NCBI RefSeq assembly: GCF_038595055.1
Contig: NZ_CP152002.1
Location: 974,501-1,038,500 of the forward strand
Direction: 5' to 3'
Length of the DNA: 64,000 bases
Origin: Paenibacillus sp. FSL R7-0345
Lineage (GTDB): Bacteria; Bacillota; Bacilli; Paenibacillales; Paenibacillaceae
This document shows, in pieces, positions 18,099-26,795 of this stretch. The notes beneath the pieces were generated by a model that was not told the origin of the DNA, ran no database searches, and was given only the letters and a program-made list of their open reading frames with translations. A program made the translations under genes and the position numbers. Each line of letters begins with the position of its first letter. Position 1 is the first letter of the stretch.

Positions 18099-20186
18099 AT
18101 GGGGATGAACGGTAACAGTAAAGAAGAGAGCGGTTACAGTATGGGGGACAGTGATTACAGCAAGGATAAGATTGATTACAGTGGGGAAAAGAGTGATTAC
18201 AGCAACGTGCAGATCGGCGTTGACTATTATCCTGAGCATTGGGATGAATCCCTGTGGGAAGAAGATATGCAGTTAATGAAGGAAACGGGTGTCCGGGTGG
18301 TCAGGGTGGCTGAGTTTGCCTGGAGCAGACTGGAGCCGACAGAAGGGGAGTTTGACTTCGCCTGGCTCGACCGGGCAATTGATCTGCTGCACAGCTATGG
18401 TATGCAGGTAGTAATTGGAACGCCTACGGCAACACCGCCGCGCTGGCTGACAACGGGGTATCCCGATGTGCTGCCGGTATTTGCTGACGGGCAGATCTAT
18501 CATCCGGGCGTGCGCGGGCACCGCTGCTACAACAGCACGTCACTGCGCATGTACGGCACGCACATCGTTGAGAAGCTGGCCCGCCATTACAGCGGGCATC
18601 CGGCTGTAATCGGCTGGCAGACCGACAATGAGTTCGGGATGATCGACTGTCACTGTGATGCCTGCAATGTGGCGTTCCGCAGCTGGGTTCAGGACAAGTA
18701 CGGCAGCCTGGAACGGGTAAATGCCGAGTGGGGAACGGTGGTGTGGAGCGGAGAATACAGTGACTGGAAGGAGCTGACGGTGCCTTATGGGGGATCAAAG
18801 TTCCAGAATCCCTCGCTGCTGCTGGATTTCCAGCGCTTCCAGTGGGACGCGGTAGTGAAGTTTCAACAGACCCAGCTTGAGGTGCTGCGCGCCGAATGTC
18901 CGGGACATTTCGTCACGCATAACTTCCACAGCTATCCGCAGCGGCTGGATATGTATGCTGTCGGCGCTGATCTGGATGTGGCTTCCTTTGACTACTATCC
19001 GAATACCTCGCCGGATAAGCAGGCGACGACTCCTTACAGCGGGGCGCTGTCGCTGGATGTGACCCGCGGAATCAAGCGGAGTAACTTCTGGATTATGGAG
19101 CAGCTTAGCGGACCTCCAGGGTGCTGGATGCCGATGTGGCGTACGCCGCATCCCGGATTTATCCGTGCCTACGCCTGGCAGAGCATTGCCAGAGGGGCGG
19201 ACACGGTTGTCCATTTTCGCTGGAGAAGCGCAGTTGCCGGTGCGGAGCAGTATTGGCATGGGCTGATTGACCACAGCAATGTGCCGGGACGCCGGTTTAC
19301 CGAATTTGCACAGCTGTGCAGTGAGGTAAATCAGCTTAGCGGTAAGCTGAAAGGAACAGTGCTCAAGCATGAAGTGGCTATTCTGCATTCTCACGAGCAG
19401 AAGGCAGCACTGGATATCCAGCCGCAGGCTGAGGGGTTCGATTACTATGAGAACATCAAGCTGATCCACCGCGCCCTAACCAAGCTGGGCATCGGCTGCG
19501 ATGTGATCCGCGCAGGCGAGCCGCTGGGCGGCTATAAGCTGGTCATTGCGCCAAGCCTGTACCTGCTTGGCGAGGAACTGGCCGGGCAGCTGGAGGACTT
19601 CGCAATTGCCGGCGGCACGCTGATCCTGACGAACCGTACCGGGGTGAAGAATCTGGACAATGTGTGCGTCATGCAGCCGCTGCCAGGTCTTCTGAGCCGC
19701 GCTGCCGGAGTCTGGGTACATGAATATGATCCGGTCGGCGGTGATTTTCATATGATCAGGGATCAGGAAAGTGACACTTTTGCCTGCAGCCAGTGGTGTG
19801 ATCTGCTGACCCTGGTGACCGCAGAGCCTGTCGCCTGGTATAGCGACGATTTCTATGCCGGTACTCCGGCAATCACGGTCAACCGTTTCGGCAAAGGCGA
19901 GGTGTATTACTTCGGCACCCATGCCGAGGAACGTTACTGGTCAGGACTGCTTGGCAGTCTGGCCGCTGCTCACGGGATTAAGCGCTTCGCCGGTCTTCCG
20001 GACGGCGTTCAGGCTTCTGTACGCACAGGGGAGAACGGCAGCTTCCTGTTCCTGCTGAACCTCAGCCGGACGGAGCAGGCCGTGCCGCTGGCCCAGGATT
20101 ACCGCAGTGCGTTTAGCGGAGAGGCGCGCTCCGGCCTGCTGCTGCTCGCGCCTTACGGGGTGGAGATTCTGGAGATGGAGGGCTAG
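18099..20186 (+). CDS. GH42 beta-galactosidase with tandem heptad N-terminal extension
   Basis: 695 residues from the ATG at 18099, chosen for AGGAGAGGGAG just upstream. Catalytic acid/base E178 lies in DNEFG and nucleophile E334 in IMEQLSG, both GH42 hallmarks. CHCDAC at about 183-188 matches the zinc-binding cysteine cluster of many GH42 enzymes. Residues about 11-38 are four 7-residue repeats (SGYSMGD, SDYSKDK, IDYSGEK, SDYSNVQ) not normally seen in the family. The enzyme is cytosolic and hydrolyses galactosides imported by the upstream ABC system. The C-terminal trimerisation and beta domains are present. Confidence 0.92.
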   Translation: MGMNGNSKEESGYSMGDSDYSKDKIDYSGEKSDYSNVQIGVDYYPEHWDESLWEEDMQLMKETGVRVVRVAEFAWSRLEPTEGEFDFAWLDRAIDLLHSYGMQVVIGTPTATPPRWLTTGYPDVLPVFADGQIYHPGVRGHRCYNSTSLRMYGTHIVEKLARHYSGHPAVIGWQTDNEFGMIDCHCDACNVAFRSWVQDKYGSLERVNAEWGTVVWSGEYSDWKELTVPYGGSKFQNPSLLLDFQRFQWDAVVKFQQTQLEVLRAECPGHFVTHNFHSYPQRLDMYAVGADLDVASFDYYPNTSPDKQATTPYSGALSLDVTRGIKRSNFWIMEQLSGPPGCWMPMWRTPHPGFIRAYAWQSIARGADTVVHFRWRSAVAGAEQYWHGLIDHSNVPGRRFTEFAQLCSEVNQLSGKLKGTVLKHEVAILHSHEQKAALDIQPQAEGFDYYENIKLIHRALTKLGIGCDVIRAGEPLGGYKLVIAPSLYLLGEELAGQLEDFAIAGGTLILTNRTGVKNLDNVCVMQPLPGLLSRAAGVWVHEYDPVGGDFHMIRDQESDTFACSQWCDLLTLVTAEPVAWYSDDFYAGTPAITVNRFGKGEVYYFGTHAEERYWSGLLGSLAAAHGIKRFAGLPDGVQASVRTGENGSFLFLLNLSRTEQAVPLAQDYRSAFSGEARSGLLLLAPYGVEILEMEG
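18129..18212 (+). repeat. Four 21-bp tandem repeats inside the GH42 5' end
   Basis: Units begin at 18129, 18150, 18171 and 18192. Each contains GNTTACAG and encodes a seven-residue xxYSxxx unit. The reading frame is preserved because 21 is a multiple of three. Confidence 0.85.
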
Positions 20187-20200
20187 CGGCCAGCCAGAAG

Positions 20201-20226
20201 CTAACGGACTGAGCAGCTCTTATTTG
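20201..20226 (+). repeat. Solitary family B repeat monomer
   Basis: CTAACGGACTGAGCAGCTC followed by TTATTTG matches the first monomer of the elements at 50878 and 59578. No inverted partner is found 85 bp away. It lies just after the GH42 stop. Confidence 0.55.
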
Positions 20227-20269
20227 GGGCAAATCATACTTTTTTGCAGGCTGAAGGGGTGCTCATTGC

Positions 20270-20491
20270 TTAAGCTGAAGGATGCCGTCTTCTGCCTTTG
20301 CTGCTGAGGCGCCGTGAAAAGGGAACAGGGGCAGTTAGCGGTTTTCTTTCAGAACCGGGCTCCTGAGCTTCATCCACGCCGCGCACAATAGCGAGCAACT
20401 CATGCACACTGGTGATCCGGCTGATATCAATCGTCTTTTCGCTGCCATCCTGCCCTCCCGGTACTTTAAAGCTCCAGCGTTTGGTATCCAT
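20270..20491 (-). CDS. Hypothetical protein, 73 aa
   Basis: The ATG at 20491 has AAGGAG 9 nt upstream; an upstream in-frame GTG at 20500 has no such signal. The product begins MDTKRWSFKVPGGQDGSEKT and has a helical middle (SVHELLAIVRGVDEA) and a basic end (SSKGRRRHPSA). No family recognised. It lies convergent to the GH42 gene and divergent from the LysR gene. Confidence 0.5.
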   Translation of the reverse strand: MDTKRWSFKVPGGQDGSEKTIDISRITSVHELLAIVRGVDEAQEPGSERKPLTAPVPFSRRLSSKGRRRHPSA

Positions 20492-20704
20492 CTGATTCAC
20501 TCCTTAAAAGTTTTGCAGGGTAGCCTTCACTCATATGACTTCCTAAACTGCCTGATATTGATTTTGCGGAATAGCTGGGGTGTGACAGCGCCGTCATCTT
20601 TTATAATTCCATCATATTCCTTGCAGCTTATCTTGTATAATGAAGGGAAATGATGGAGGGCATCACTGCAAGTGATGGCTGCTTGCGGAGGGGAGTAACG
20701 GAAT

Positions 20705-21622
20705 ATGGATATAGGACTTCTTAAGGTATTTCAGGCAGTGGCTGAGGAAGGGAGTATTTCCAAAGCGGCGCAAAGCCTTAACTATGTGCAATCGAATGTG
20801 ACTGCGCGGATTCAGCAGCTGGAGCAGGAGCTGAAAACGCCGTTATTCTACCGGCATAGCCGTGGCATCACACTAACCTCAGCCGGGCAGACCCTGCTTG
20901 AATATACAGTCCGTATCTTCAAGCTGATGGACGAAGCGCAGCAGGCGGTTCTGGATTCACCGGTTCCCAAAGGCTCCATTATGGTCGGGTCCGATACAAC
21001 CGCTGCTGTCCGGCTGCCTGTCATACTCTCCGCCTACCGGAGCTGTTATCCGGACGTTGAGGTCCAGCTGCAGATCTGCAGGCCCTCTGAACTGATCGAC
21101 GCTGTTCTGCAGCATACTGTCCAGGGCGCCTTCCTGGACGGACCGGTCGAGCATCCGGAGATTGTACAGGAACTGGTTATTAATGAGCAGCTGGGGCTGA
21201 TTATTCCGGATAGTATGGGCTACGAGGGCCTGCAATCCATTCACGGCCAGACCCTGCTCATGCTGAATGCAGAGTGTCTGTACCGGATGAGGCTTGACGC
21301 CTGGCTTAAAGAAGAAGGGATGCGGCTCGTCAAGGTGATGGAGTTCGGGACGATGGAAGGTCTGATGGCCTGCGTCAGGGCGGGGATTGGCTTCGCGGTG
21401 CTGCCAATTTCGTATTTCAGGCAGCTGAATATTACGCAGGGAATCTCCTGCTACCCGTTCCCGGACCGCTACGCCGAGGTGCCGACGGTATTTATCCGGC
21501 GGCGTGACCTGTATATGACAAGCGCCTTCCGCGAGTTCATTGAAGTGCTCAAGGTGCATCTGCCGGAAGTAGTCTTCAGCGAAGGGCTTCCTTCTGCCGG
21601 TGGCAGGCCGGTAGATGCCTGA
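20705..21622 (+). CDS. LysR family transcriptional regulator
   Basis: 305 residues. The N-terminal winged HTH (MDIGLLKVFQAVAEEGSISK, AAQSLNYVQSNVTARIQQLE) and the LysR substrate-binding domain from about 90 are typical. A TATAAT at 20636-20641 may be its -10 box. Its regulated target is unclear because the flanking genes are unrelated; the overall look is closest to the CysL/YwfK group, which is a weak suggestion. A good terminator follows. Confidence 0.88.
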   Translation: MDIGLLKVFQAVAEEGSISKAAQSLNYVQSNVTARIQQLEQELKTPLFYRHSRGITLTSAGQTLLEYTVRIFKLMDEAQQAVLDSPVPKGSIMVGSDTTAAVRLPVILSAYRSCYPDVEVQLQICRPSELIDAVLQHTVQGAFLDGPVEHPEIVQELVINEQLGLIIPDSMGYEGLQSIHGQTLLMLNAECLYRMRLDAWLKEEGMRLVKVMEFGTMEGLMACVRAGIGFAVLPISYFRQLNITQGISCYPFPDRYAEVPTVFIRRRDLYMTSAFREFIEVLKVHLPEVVFSEGLPSAGGRPVDA

Positions 21623-21696
21623 GGCGGGCAGTCAGATACTGATAAATAAAGTAGGCTGCTGCTTTACGCCAGCCGTGAAAGCCTGAGATAAAGGAA

Positions 21697-21747
21697 CAGG
21701 GCACCAGCCCCCGGGGAATATCCGGGAAGGCGGTGCCCTGTTTTATT
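21697..21747 (+). terminator. Terminator after the LysR gene
   Basis: Stem CAGGGCACC (21697-21705) and GGTGCCCTG (21732-21740), with an inner CCGGG/CCCGG-type fold, followed by TTTTATTG. Confidence 0.85.
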
Positions 21748-21792
21748 GTGTTTGCAGTGCCCGTTACAATGCTCATACTTAACGCAAACGTC

Positions 21793-21870
21793 CAATGCTC
21801 AAGCCCAATGCTCAAGCCCAATGCTCAAGCCCAATGCTCAAGCCCAATGCTCAAGCCCAATGCTCAAGCT
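21793..21870. repeat. Six tandem copies of a 13-bp unit (CAATGCTCAAGCC)
   Basis: Units start at 21793, 21806, 21819, 21832, 21845 and 21858; five are identical and the last ends in T. Degenerate AATGCTCA words continue on both sides to about 21990. The unit is not a multiple of three, and there is no spacer diversity, so it is neither coding nor CRISPR. It lies in the 890-bp gap between the LysR and AraC genes. Confidence 0.9.
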
Positions 21871-22061
21871 GGACTTAAGAGGGGAACTGCTTAATGCTCA
21901 TACCAGCGCTCAAGTGATAGTCATAAGCTCAATGTTCTTGTCAATGCTCAAAGGCTCAAGCTAATCCGAATGCTCCAGCTCACAATCAGTGCAAATCGAA
22001 TGTATAACGCTTAAGCTGAATATCTCCACGCAAAGCCATTGTTCACATGTGCTCCCTTAAA

Positions 22062-22088
22062 CCAAGTGGATTTTCGCCTCTTGAATTC
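22062..22088 (+). repeat. Solitary family A-like monomer
   Basis: CCAAGTGGATTTTCGCCTC followed by TTGAATT resembles monomer D1 of the family A elements at 9147 and 42175. No partner monomers were found around it. Confidence 0.45.
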
Positions 22089-22184
22089 TCTGCAAAGGCT
22101 TCAGATGAGGAAACGAGTTGGACAAAGCACTCTTAATAGTAGCTTTGAAATTAGGGGATATGTCAGCATTAGCAGGTGTACGAT

Positions 22185-22372
22185 CCGCCGAAATCAGAGG
22201 CAATTATGCCTCTGAATCCGCTCCAAAGCCTGGAACCGCCGAAATCAGAGGCATTTATGCCTCTGAATCCGCTCCAAAGCCCGGAACCGCCGAAATCAGA
22301 GGCAATTATGCCTCTGAATCCGCTCCAAAGCCTGGAACCGCTGAAATCAGAGGCAATTATGCCTCTGAATCT
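22185..22372. repeat. Four tandem 51-bp repeats, each carrying a conserved hairpin
   Basis: Units start at 22185, 22236, 22287 and 22338. Each contains AGAGGCA-(4 nt)-TGCCTCT, a 7-bp stem with loop ATTA or TTTA, inside CCGAAATC...GAATCCG. Because 51 is divisible by three, an ORF (22118-22393) crosses the array and would encode a 17-residue repeat, but no SD or homologous protein supports translation. A diverged single copy occurs at 43869-43897. Confidence 0.9.
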
Positions 22373-22510
22373 CCACAACAACAGTCTGCCTAACGCCATT
22401 CCAGATGTTAGAGGGCCATCTGCTCTTTTCCGCAGAAAACACAGCTTGCCACAAGGATCAATCTACATTGCTCCGGTCAGTGCTATCGCTGGATCTGATC
22501 CCTGTACTCT

Positions 22511-23347
22511 TCAGTGCAGCCGCCGGAACTGATCCGGCGTTGTGCCGGACTGCTTGCGGAAGGTGGCCACGAAGTGGCTGACATCGCGGAAGCCGACCAG
22601 CTGGGAGATGCTTTTGACGGTCATAGCCGGCTTGCTTACCAGCAATTCCTTGCTCTTGCGGATCCGCAGACGTACGAAATAAGCGTAAGGGGAGAGTCCG
22701 AAGGTCTGCAGAAACAGGCTGTTAAGATACCGGCCGGACACATCCAGCTGTGAAGCGAGGTCGTACAGGCCGATGGAAGGATCACCATAGTGGCTGTCCA
22801 TCCACTTCAGAAGCGGCTGCAGCTTGTCGACATTACGCGAGATGGAGGTGTTATTGTGCAGATGCCCGTATTTGTTAAGCGTCAGCAGAAACCGGTAGGC
22901 ATCCGTGGATACGCCCAGGCTGAACATGTCAGCAGCTGCATCATGCCGGTCGAGTATGTCCTGCAGCATGCCGGTCAGCGGTGATTCACTCTCCCAGCGG
23001 TAAAAGGAGTTCGAGTGCATGCCCGCAGATTCCAGAATATGCCGCGAAGAGCTGCCGCCGAAGGTGAGATAGTAGGTGCACCAGTTCTCTGACGAGAGAG
23101 CTTCATATCTGTGCGGAGTGCCGGGCAGCAGCAGCACGCCGCTGCCTTCGGGCAGCGTCAGCTTTTTGTCCTCAAAGTGGATGATCCCTTCCCCGGAGGC
23201 TGTCTGCAGCCAGTGGTAGACATAATAGCCGTCCGGGCGCGACACTTTCTCCTGGTCAGGATTATAGCCCATACTGTCCAGTGTAATCGGCAGATGCTCG
23301 CCGCCTTCACGGGCGAATACAATTCTGCGCGGGGGTGAAGCTAACAA
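22511..23347 (-). CDS. AraC family regulator, divergent from a GH42 gene
   Basis: 278 residues. The start is TTG at 23347, supported by GAGGTGA 6 nt upstream. It has an N-terminal cupin (YHWLQTASGEGIIHFEDKKL, LLLPGTPHRYEAL) and two C-terminal HTH motifs (LYDLASQLDVSGRYLNSLF, KSISQLVGFRDVSHFVATF). Its position next to, and divergent from, a GH42 gene makes it the likely local regulator. The intergenic region holds three inverted repeats that are candidate operators. Confidence 0.87.
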   Translation of the reverse strand: MLASPPRRIVFAREGGEHLPITLDSMGYNPDQEKVSRPDGYYVYHWLQTASGEGIIHFEDKKLTLPEGSGVLLLPGTPHRYEALSSENWCTYYLTFGGSSSRHILESAGMHSNSFYRWESESPLTGMLQDILDRHDAAADMFSLGVSTDAYRFLLTLNKYGHLHNNTSISRNVDKLQPLLKWMDSHYGDPSIGLYDLASQLDVSGRYLNSLFLQTFGLSPYAYFVRLRIRKSKELLVSKPAMTVKSISQLVGFRDVSHFVATFRKQSGTTPDQFRRLH

Positions 23348-23368
23348 TAGAAGTCACCTCGATGTAAT

Positions 23369-23449
23369 GCCATATTGTTATATGTTATGGCGTAAATTTT
23401 ATATTTATAGCAGTAAGTTTAAAGGTTAAACTAAGTATATATTTATACT
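23369..23449. promoter_or_regulatory. Cluster of three inverted repeats in the araC/GH42 divergent region
   Basis: GCCATA/TATGGC (23369-23374 and 23386-23391, 11 bp apart), AGTTTAAaggTTAAACT (23416-23432) and AGTATAtattTATACT (23434-23449). The last includes TATACT, a possible -10 box for the GH42 gene 19 bp before its start, so binding there could block or position RNA polymerase. Confidence 0.5.
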
Positions 23450-23467
23450 ATAAAGGAAGTGCGTGAA

Positions 23468-25498
23468 GTGATCAATAATAAATTACCGAAAATATGGTAC
23501 GGCGGTGACTATAATCCTGAGCAGTGGGATGCCCCGGTATGGGCAGAGGATGAGCGGATGTTCAAGCTGGCGGGAATTGATGTAGCGACAATTAACGTCT
23601 TTTCCTGGGCGATGATTCAGCCTTCTGAAGATACCTATGATTTCTCGGAGCTGGATCAGCTGATGGACCGGTTATACAAAAATGGAACCTATGTCTGTCT
23701 GGCTACCGGTACTGGAGCACATCCGGCATGGATGGCACACCGCTATCCTGAGGTGACCCGGGTCGATGTCCAGGGCCGAAAGCGCAAATTCGGCGGCCGG
23801 CATAACTCCAATCCGAACAGTCAGGTATACCGTAAGTTTTCAGCCAAGCTGGCCGGCAAGCTGGCCGAGCGCTATAAGGACCATCCGGCGCTTCTGATCT
23901 GGCATATCTCCAACGAATACGGCGGCTATGATTATTCCGAGGAGTCTGCAGCGGCTTTCCGGGTCTGGCTTAAGGACCGTTACGGCTCCCTTGAAGTGTT
24001 GAACAAAGCCTGGAACACGAAGTTCTGGGGGCATGTCTTCTATGACTGGGAAGAAATCGTAGTGCCGAATGAGCTTAGTGAGGAATGGAACGGCAACCGC
24101 ACCAACTTCCAGGGGATTTCACTGGATTACCGGAGGTTCATGTCCCACAGCCTGCTGGAATGCTACAAGCTGGAGAAGGAAGCAATCCGGGAGCACAGCA
24201 CTAATATTCCGGTGACCACCAACCTGATGGGCTTCTATCCTGAGCTGGATTATTTTGAGTGGGCCAAGCATATGGATGTGATCTCCTGGGATAACTATCC
24301 GGCGCTGGATACTCCGGTCAGCTTTACGGCGATGACGCATGATCTGATGCGCGGCCTGAAGCACGGCCAGCCGTTCATGCTGATGGAGCAAACGCCGGCC
24401 CAGCAGAACTGGATGCCATACAACTCAGTGAAACGCCCGGGTGTGATGCGCCTGTGGAGTTACCAGGCGGTAGCGCGCGGAGCGGACACTGTGCTGTTCT
24501 TCCAGCTGCGCCGTTCGATCGGTGCCTGCGAGAAGTACCACGGCGCGGTTATTGAGCATGTCGGCCACGAGCATACCCGCGTCTTCCGCGAATGCGCAGA
24601 GCTGGGCCGGGAGCTGGAGCTGCTTGGCGATGAGCTGCTGGATGCTCGCAGTGCGGCGCAGATCGGGATCATCTATGACTGGGAGAACCGCTGGGCTCTT
24701 GACCTGTCGAGCGGGCCGACAGTAGCGCTTGATTATGTAAAAGAAGTACACAAATATTATGATGCATGCTATCAGCAGAATATTGAGGCTGACATCATCG
24801 GTGTGGAAGAAGACCTGTTCAAGTATAAGGTGGTAATCGCACCGGTAATATACATGATCAAGCCGGGCTTTGCCGCCAAGGTTGAAGCTTATGTCAAGGC
24901 AGGCGGTACGTTTGTAACCACCTTCTTCAGCGGAATCGTTAATGAAAATGACCTGGTTACGTTAGGCGGCTACCCGGGGGAGCTGCGTAAAGTACTCGGC
25001 ATCTGGGCCGAAGAAATCGACGCGCTGCTGCCGGAGATGAGCAACGAAATCGTAATGAACAGTGACTGGGGTGCGCTGAGCGGCTCATACACATGCAACC
25101 TGCTCTGCGATCTGATTCACGCTGAGGGCGCAGAAGTATTGGCAAGCTATGGCTCTGACTTCTACAAGGGTATGCCGGTATTGACCGCCAACAGCTTCGG
25201 GAAAGGTAAAGCCTATTATGTGGCTTCCAGCCCGGAAGCAGGCTTCCTGCATGGCTTCATCACAAACCTGTGTGACGAAAATGGCATCAAGGCGCTGGTT
25301 AAAGCGCCGGCAGGCGTGGAATCGGTACAGCGTGTGAAGGACGGTGTCTCCTATCTGTTCCTGCTCAACCACAATGAACAGGAGAGCACTGCAGATATCG
25401 GCGAAGTAGAGCGCACGGATCTGCTTACCGGCAGTATTTATAGCGGTACAGCGATTGTTCCGGGCCGCGGTGTGCTGATTTTGTCAGACAAGAAATAA
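23468..25498 (+). CDS. GH42 beta-galactosidase (second copy, cysteine cluster absent)
   Basis: 676 residues from the GTG at 23468, 10 nt after AAGGA; the GTG at 23459 touches the SD and is unlikely. Acid/base E150 lies in SNEYGG and nucleophile E307 in LMEQTPAQQNW. Unlike the enzyme at 18099, the region after the acid/base (YDYSEESAAAF) has no zinc-binding cysteines. It is cytosolic and has the usual trimerisation domain. The two GH42 enzymes probably act on different galactosides, each under its own regulator (YesMN versus AraC). Confidence 0.92.
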   Translation: MINNKLPKIWYGGDYNPEQWDAPVWAEDERMFKLAGIDVATINVFSWAMIQPSEDTYDFSELDQLMDRLYKNGTYVCLATGTGAHPAWMAHRYPEVTRVDVQGRKRKFGGRHNSNPNSQVYRKFSAKLAGKLAERYKDHPALLIWHISNEYGGYDYSEESAAAFRVWLKDRYGSLEVLNKAWNTKFWGHVFYDWEEIVVPNELSEEWNGNRTNFQGISLDYRRFMSHSLLECYKLEKEAIREHSTNIPVTTNLMGFYPELDYFEWAKHMDVISWDNYPALDTPVSFTAMTHDLMRGLKHGQPFMLMEQTPAQQNWMPYNSVKRPGVMRLWSYQAVARGADTVLFFQLRRSIGACEKYHGAVIEHVGHEHTRVFRECAELGRELELLGDELLDARSAAQIGIIYDWENRWALDLSSGPTVALDYVKEVHKYYDACYQQNIEADIIGVEEDLFKYKVVIAPVIYMIKPGFAAKVEAYVKAGGTFVTTFFSGIVNENDLVTLGGYPGELRKVLGIWAEEIDALLPEMSNEIVMNSDWGALSGSYTCNLLCDLIHAEGAEVLASYGSDFYKGMPVLTANSFGKGKAYYVASSPEAGFLHGFITNLCDENGIKALVKAPAGVESVQRVKDGVSYLFLLNHNEQESTADIGEVERTDLLTGSIYSGTAIVPGRGVLILSDKK

Positions 25499-25526
25499 GG
25501 GCGATTCCGGAATTTGAATATGACAC

Positions 25527-25572
25527 AAAAAACCGGCAGGCTTCCGTATCAGGAGGCTTGCCGGTTTTCTTC
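25527..25572. terminator. Bidirectional terminator between GH42 and gerKC
   Basis: A long stem centred at 25548 (AAAACCGGCAGGCTTCC with GGAGGCTTGCCGGTTTT) has A-runs on one side and T-runs on the other. It can end transcripts of both convergent genes. Confidence 0.85.
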
Positions 25573-25604
25573 TATATAAACTGGTATCGAATCTTGAACA
25601 CATA

Positions 25605-26795
25605 CTACTCAGTAAAAGAACCGAAATCTGTAATTTTCAGGTCGTATTTGAAGCTGATCCGGGAGCGGCTGAACGTTTCGTCCCAATGATCCTTGACCTT
25701 ATTCCATGCCCGGGGCTGCTGGATGCTGAGCGCTTTTGAAAATTCGGCCACATCCGCTTTGTAATCCTGCTGCAGCTTGCCGATCATATGCTCCATCATC
25801 TGCTTCAGCTTGTCTTGGAAAATCTTACTTGCCCTTTTCGAATTATCATCTGCAGACAGGAGGATTGAAGTGTTCCATGTTTCAATCAGCCGGCCCTCTG
25901 TCTCAATCGACACATCAAACAGAATCTCATCCCCCTCAGTACGGGCCTTGATTTTGCTTTTCAACGCTTTCATCTCGTAGGTCATCGGCTCATTGTCCCA
26001 GTCATAGGCCTTGATGGCGCCGGTCCCAGCCTTGCCTGTCAGCCAGGTGAGGCACTCGGCATCTTCCTGGCTCAGGTTGCCGACCCACCGTCCCGAGTCT
26101 CCCTTGACAACCGCTGCTCCGGCAAACTCGGTCTCGCCTTCTGCAGTAACCAGATTCTGCAGCGCAAAGCTCCGCTTGGCGTGTATGAGCGCATCCAGCT
26201 TGGACAAAATGACCGGACTCATCACTTTACTTGTTCTGCCCTGATTGACGTGCATCTGCTGGATGTGAAAGGAGGGGATTACATCATTGCGTTTGGAGAC
26301 CATCGTCTCATCTGCCCGGCCCTGACTGACAAACACCATGGTGCTGGGGCGGATATCATTATCACGGAGCACAAAATCCGTCAGCTGCTCTATCGACTGC
26401 TGCTTCAGCAGTTCAGCTGAGAAAACGATGACTTTTAGATGATGGCCGACGATCGGGCGCTCGTTCCGGATGGAGAACTGACGGAAAATCTCAAGCACGG
26501 AATCCCCGGTGCCTGAGACGTTCTGGTAATGCGCGGCTTGCTGGCCCCCTTGTTTGTCTATATTTCCTATAGTTTTGACTGGTACAATCTGGACCGTTGC
26601 TGTAACCTTGTTTCGTTTGGAATAGGAAATGCCCTTTTCCTCCAGCTCCTGCTCAGCCTTGGTCAGTTCTCCCGTATCAAGGGCCAGGCCGGTATAAAGC
26701 GCGACATCCTCGATTTCCTTGCTGCTCCAGCATCCGGTCTGGGTGGCAGTAAGTAGGGAAAGACAGAGGATAATCGGCAGTAACCGTCTATACAT
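25605..26795 (-). CDS. gerKC: Spore germinant receptor C subunit, Ger(x)C lipoprotein
   Basis: 396 residues with a lipoprotein signal (LLTATQTGC) and the Ger(x)C start CWSSKEIEDVALYTGLALD. The family's VVKGDSGRWVGNLSQED and the later helices are visible. It overlaps the permease gene by 8 nt. The subunit sits on the outer face of the spore inner membrane with the A and B subunits. The symbol gives the receptor type; the germinant is unknown. Confidence 0.9.
   Translation of the reverse strand: MYRRLLPIILCLSLLTATQTGCWSSKEIEDVALYTGLALDTGELTKAEQELEEKGISYSKRNKVTATVQIVPVKTIGNIDKQGGQQAAHYQNVSGTGDSVLEIFRQFSIRNERPIVGHHLKVIVFSAELLKQQSIEQLTDFVLRDNDIRPSTMVFVSQGRADETMVSKRNDVIPSFHIQQMHVNQGRTSKVMSPVILSKLDALIHAKRSFALQNLVTAEGETEFAGAAVVKGDSGRWVGNLSQEDAECLTWLTGKAGTGAIKAYDWDNEPMTYEMKALKSKIKARTEGDEILFDVSIETEGRLIETWNTSILLSADDNSKRASKIFQDKLKQMMEHMIGKLQQDYKADVAEFSKALSIQQPRAWNKVKDHWDETFSRSRISFKYDLKITDFGSFTE

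Noticed and set aside
21793..22372. CRISPR array
   Set aside because: Units are directly abutting copies without unique spacers, and no cas genes are present.
22118..22393. 91-codon frame across the 51-bp repeats
   Set aside because: The frame stays open because the unit is a multiple of three. No SD and no known protein family; treated as a repeat array.
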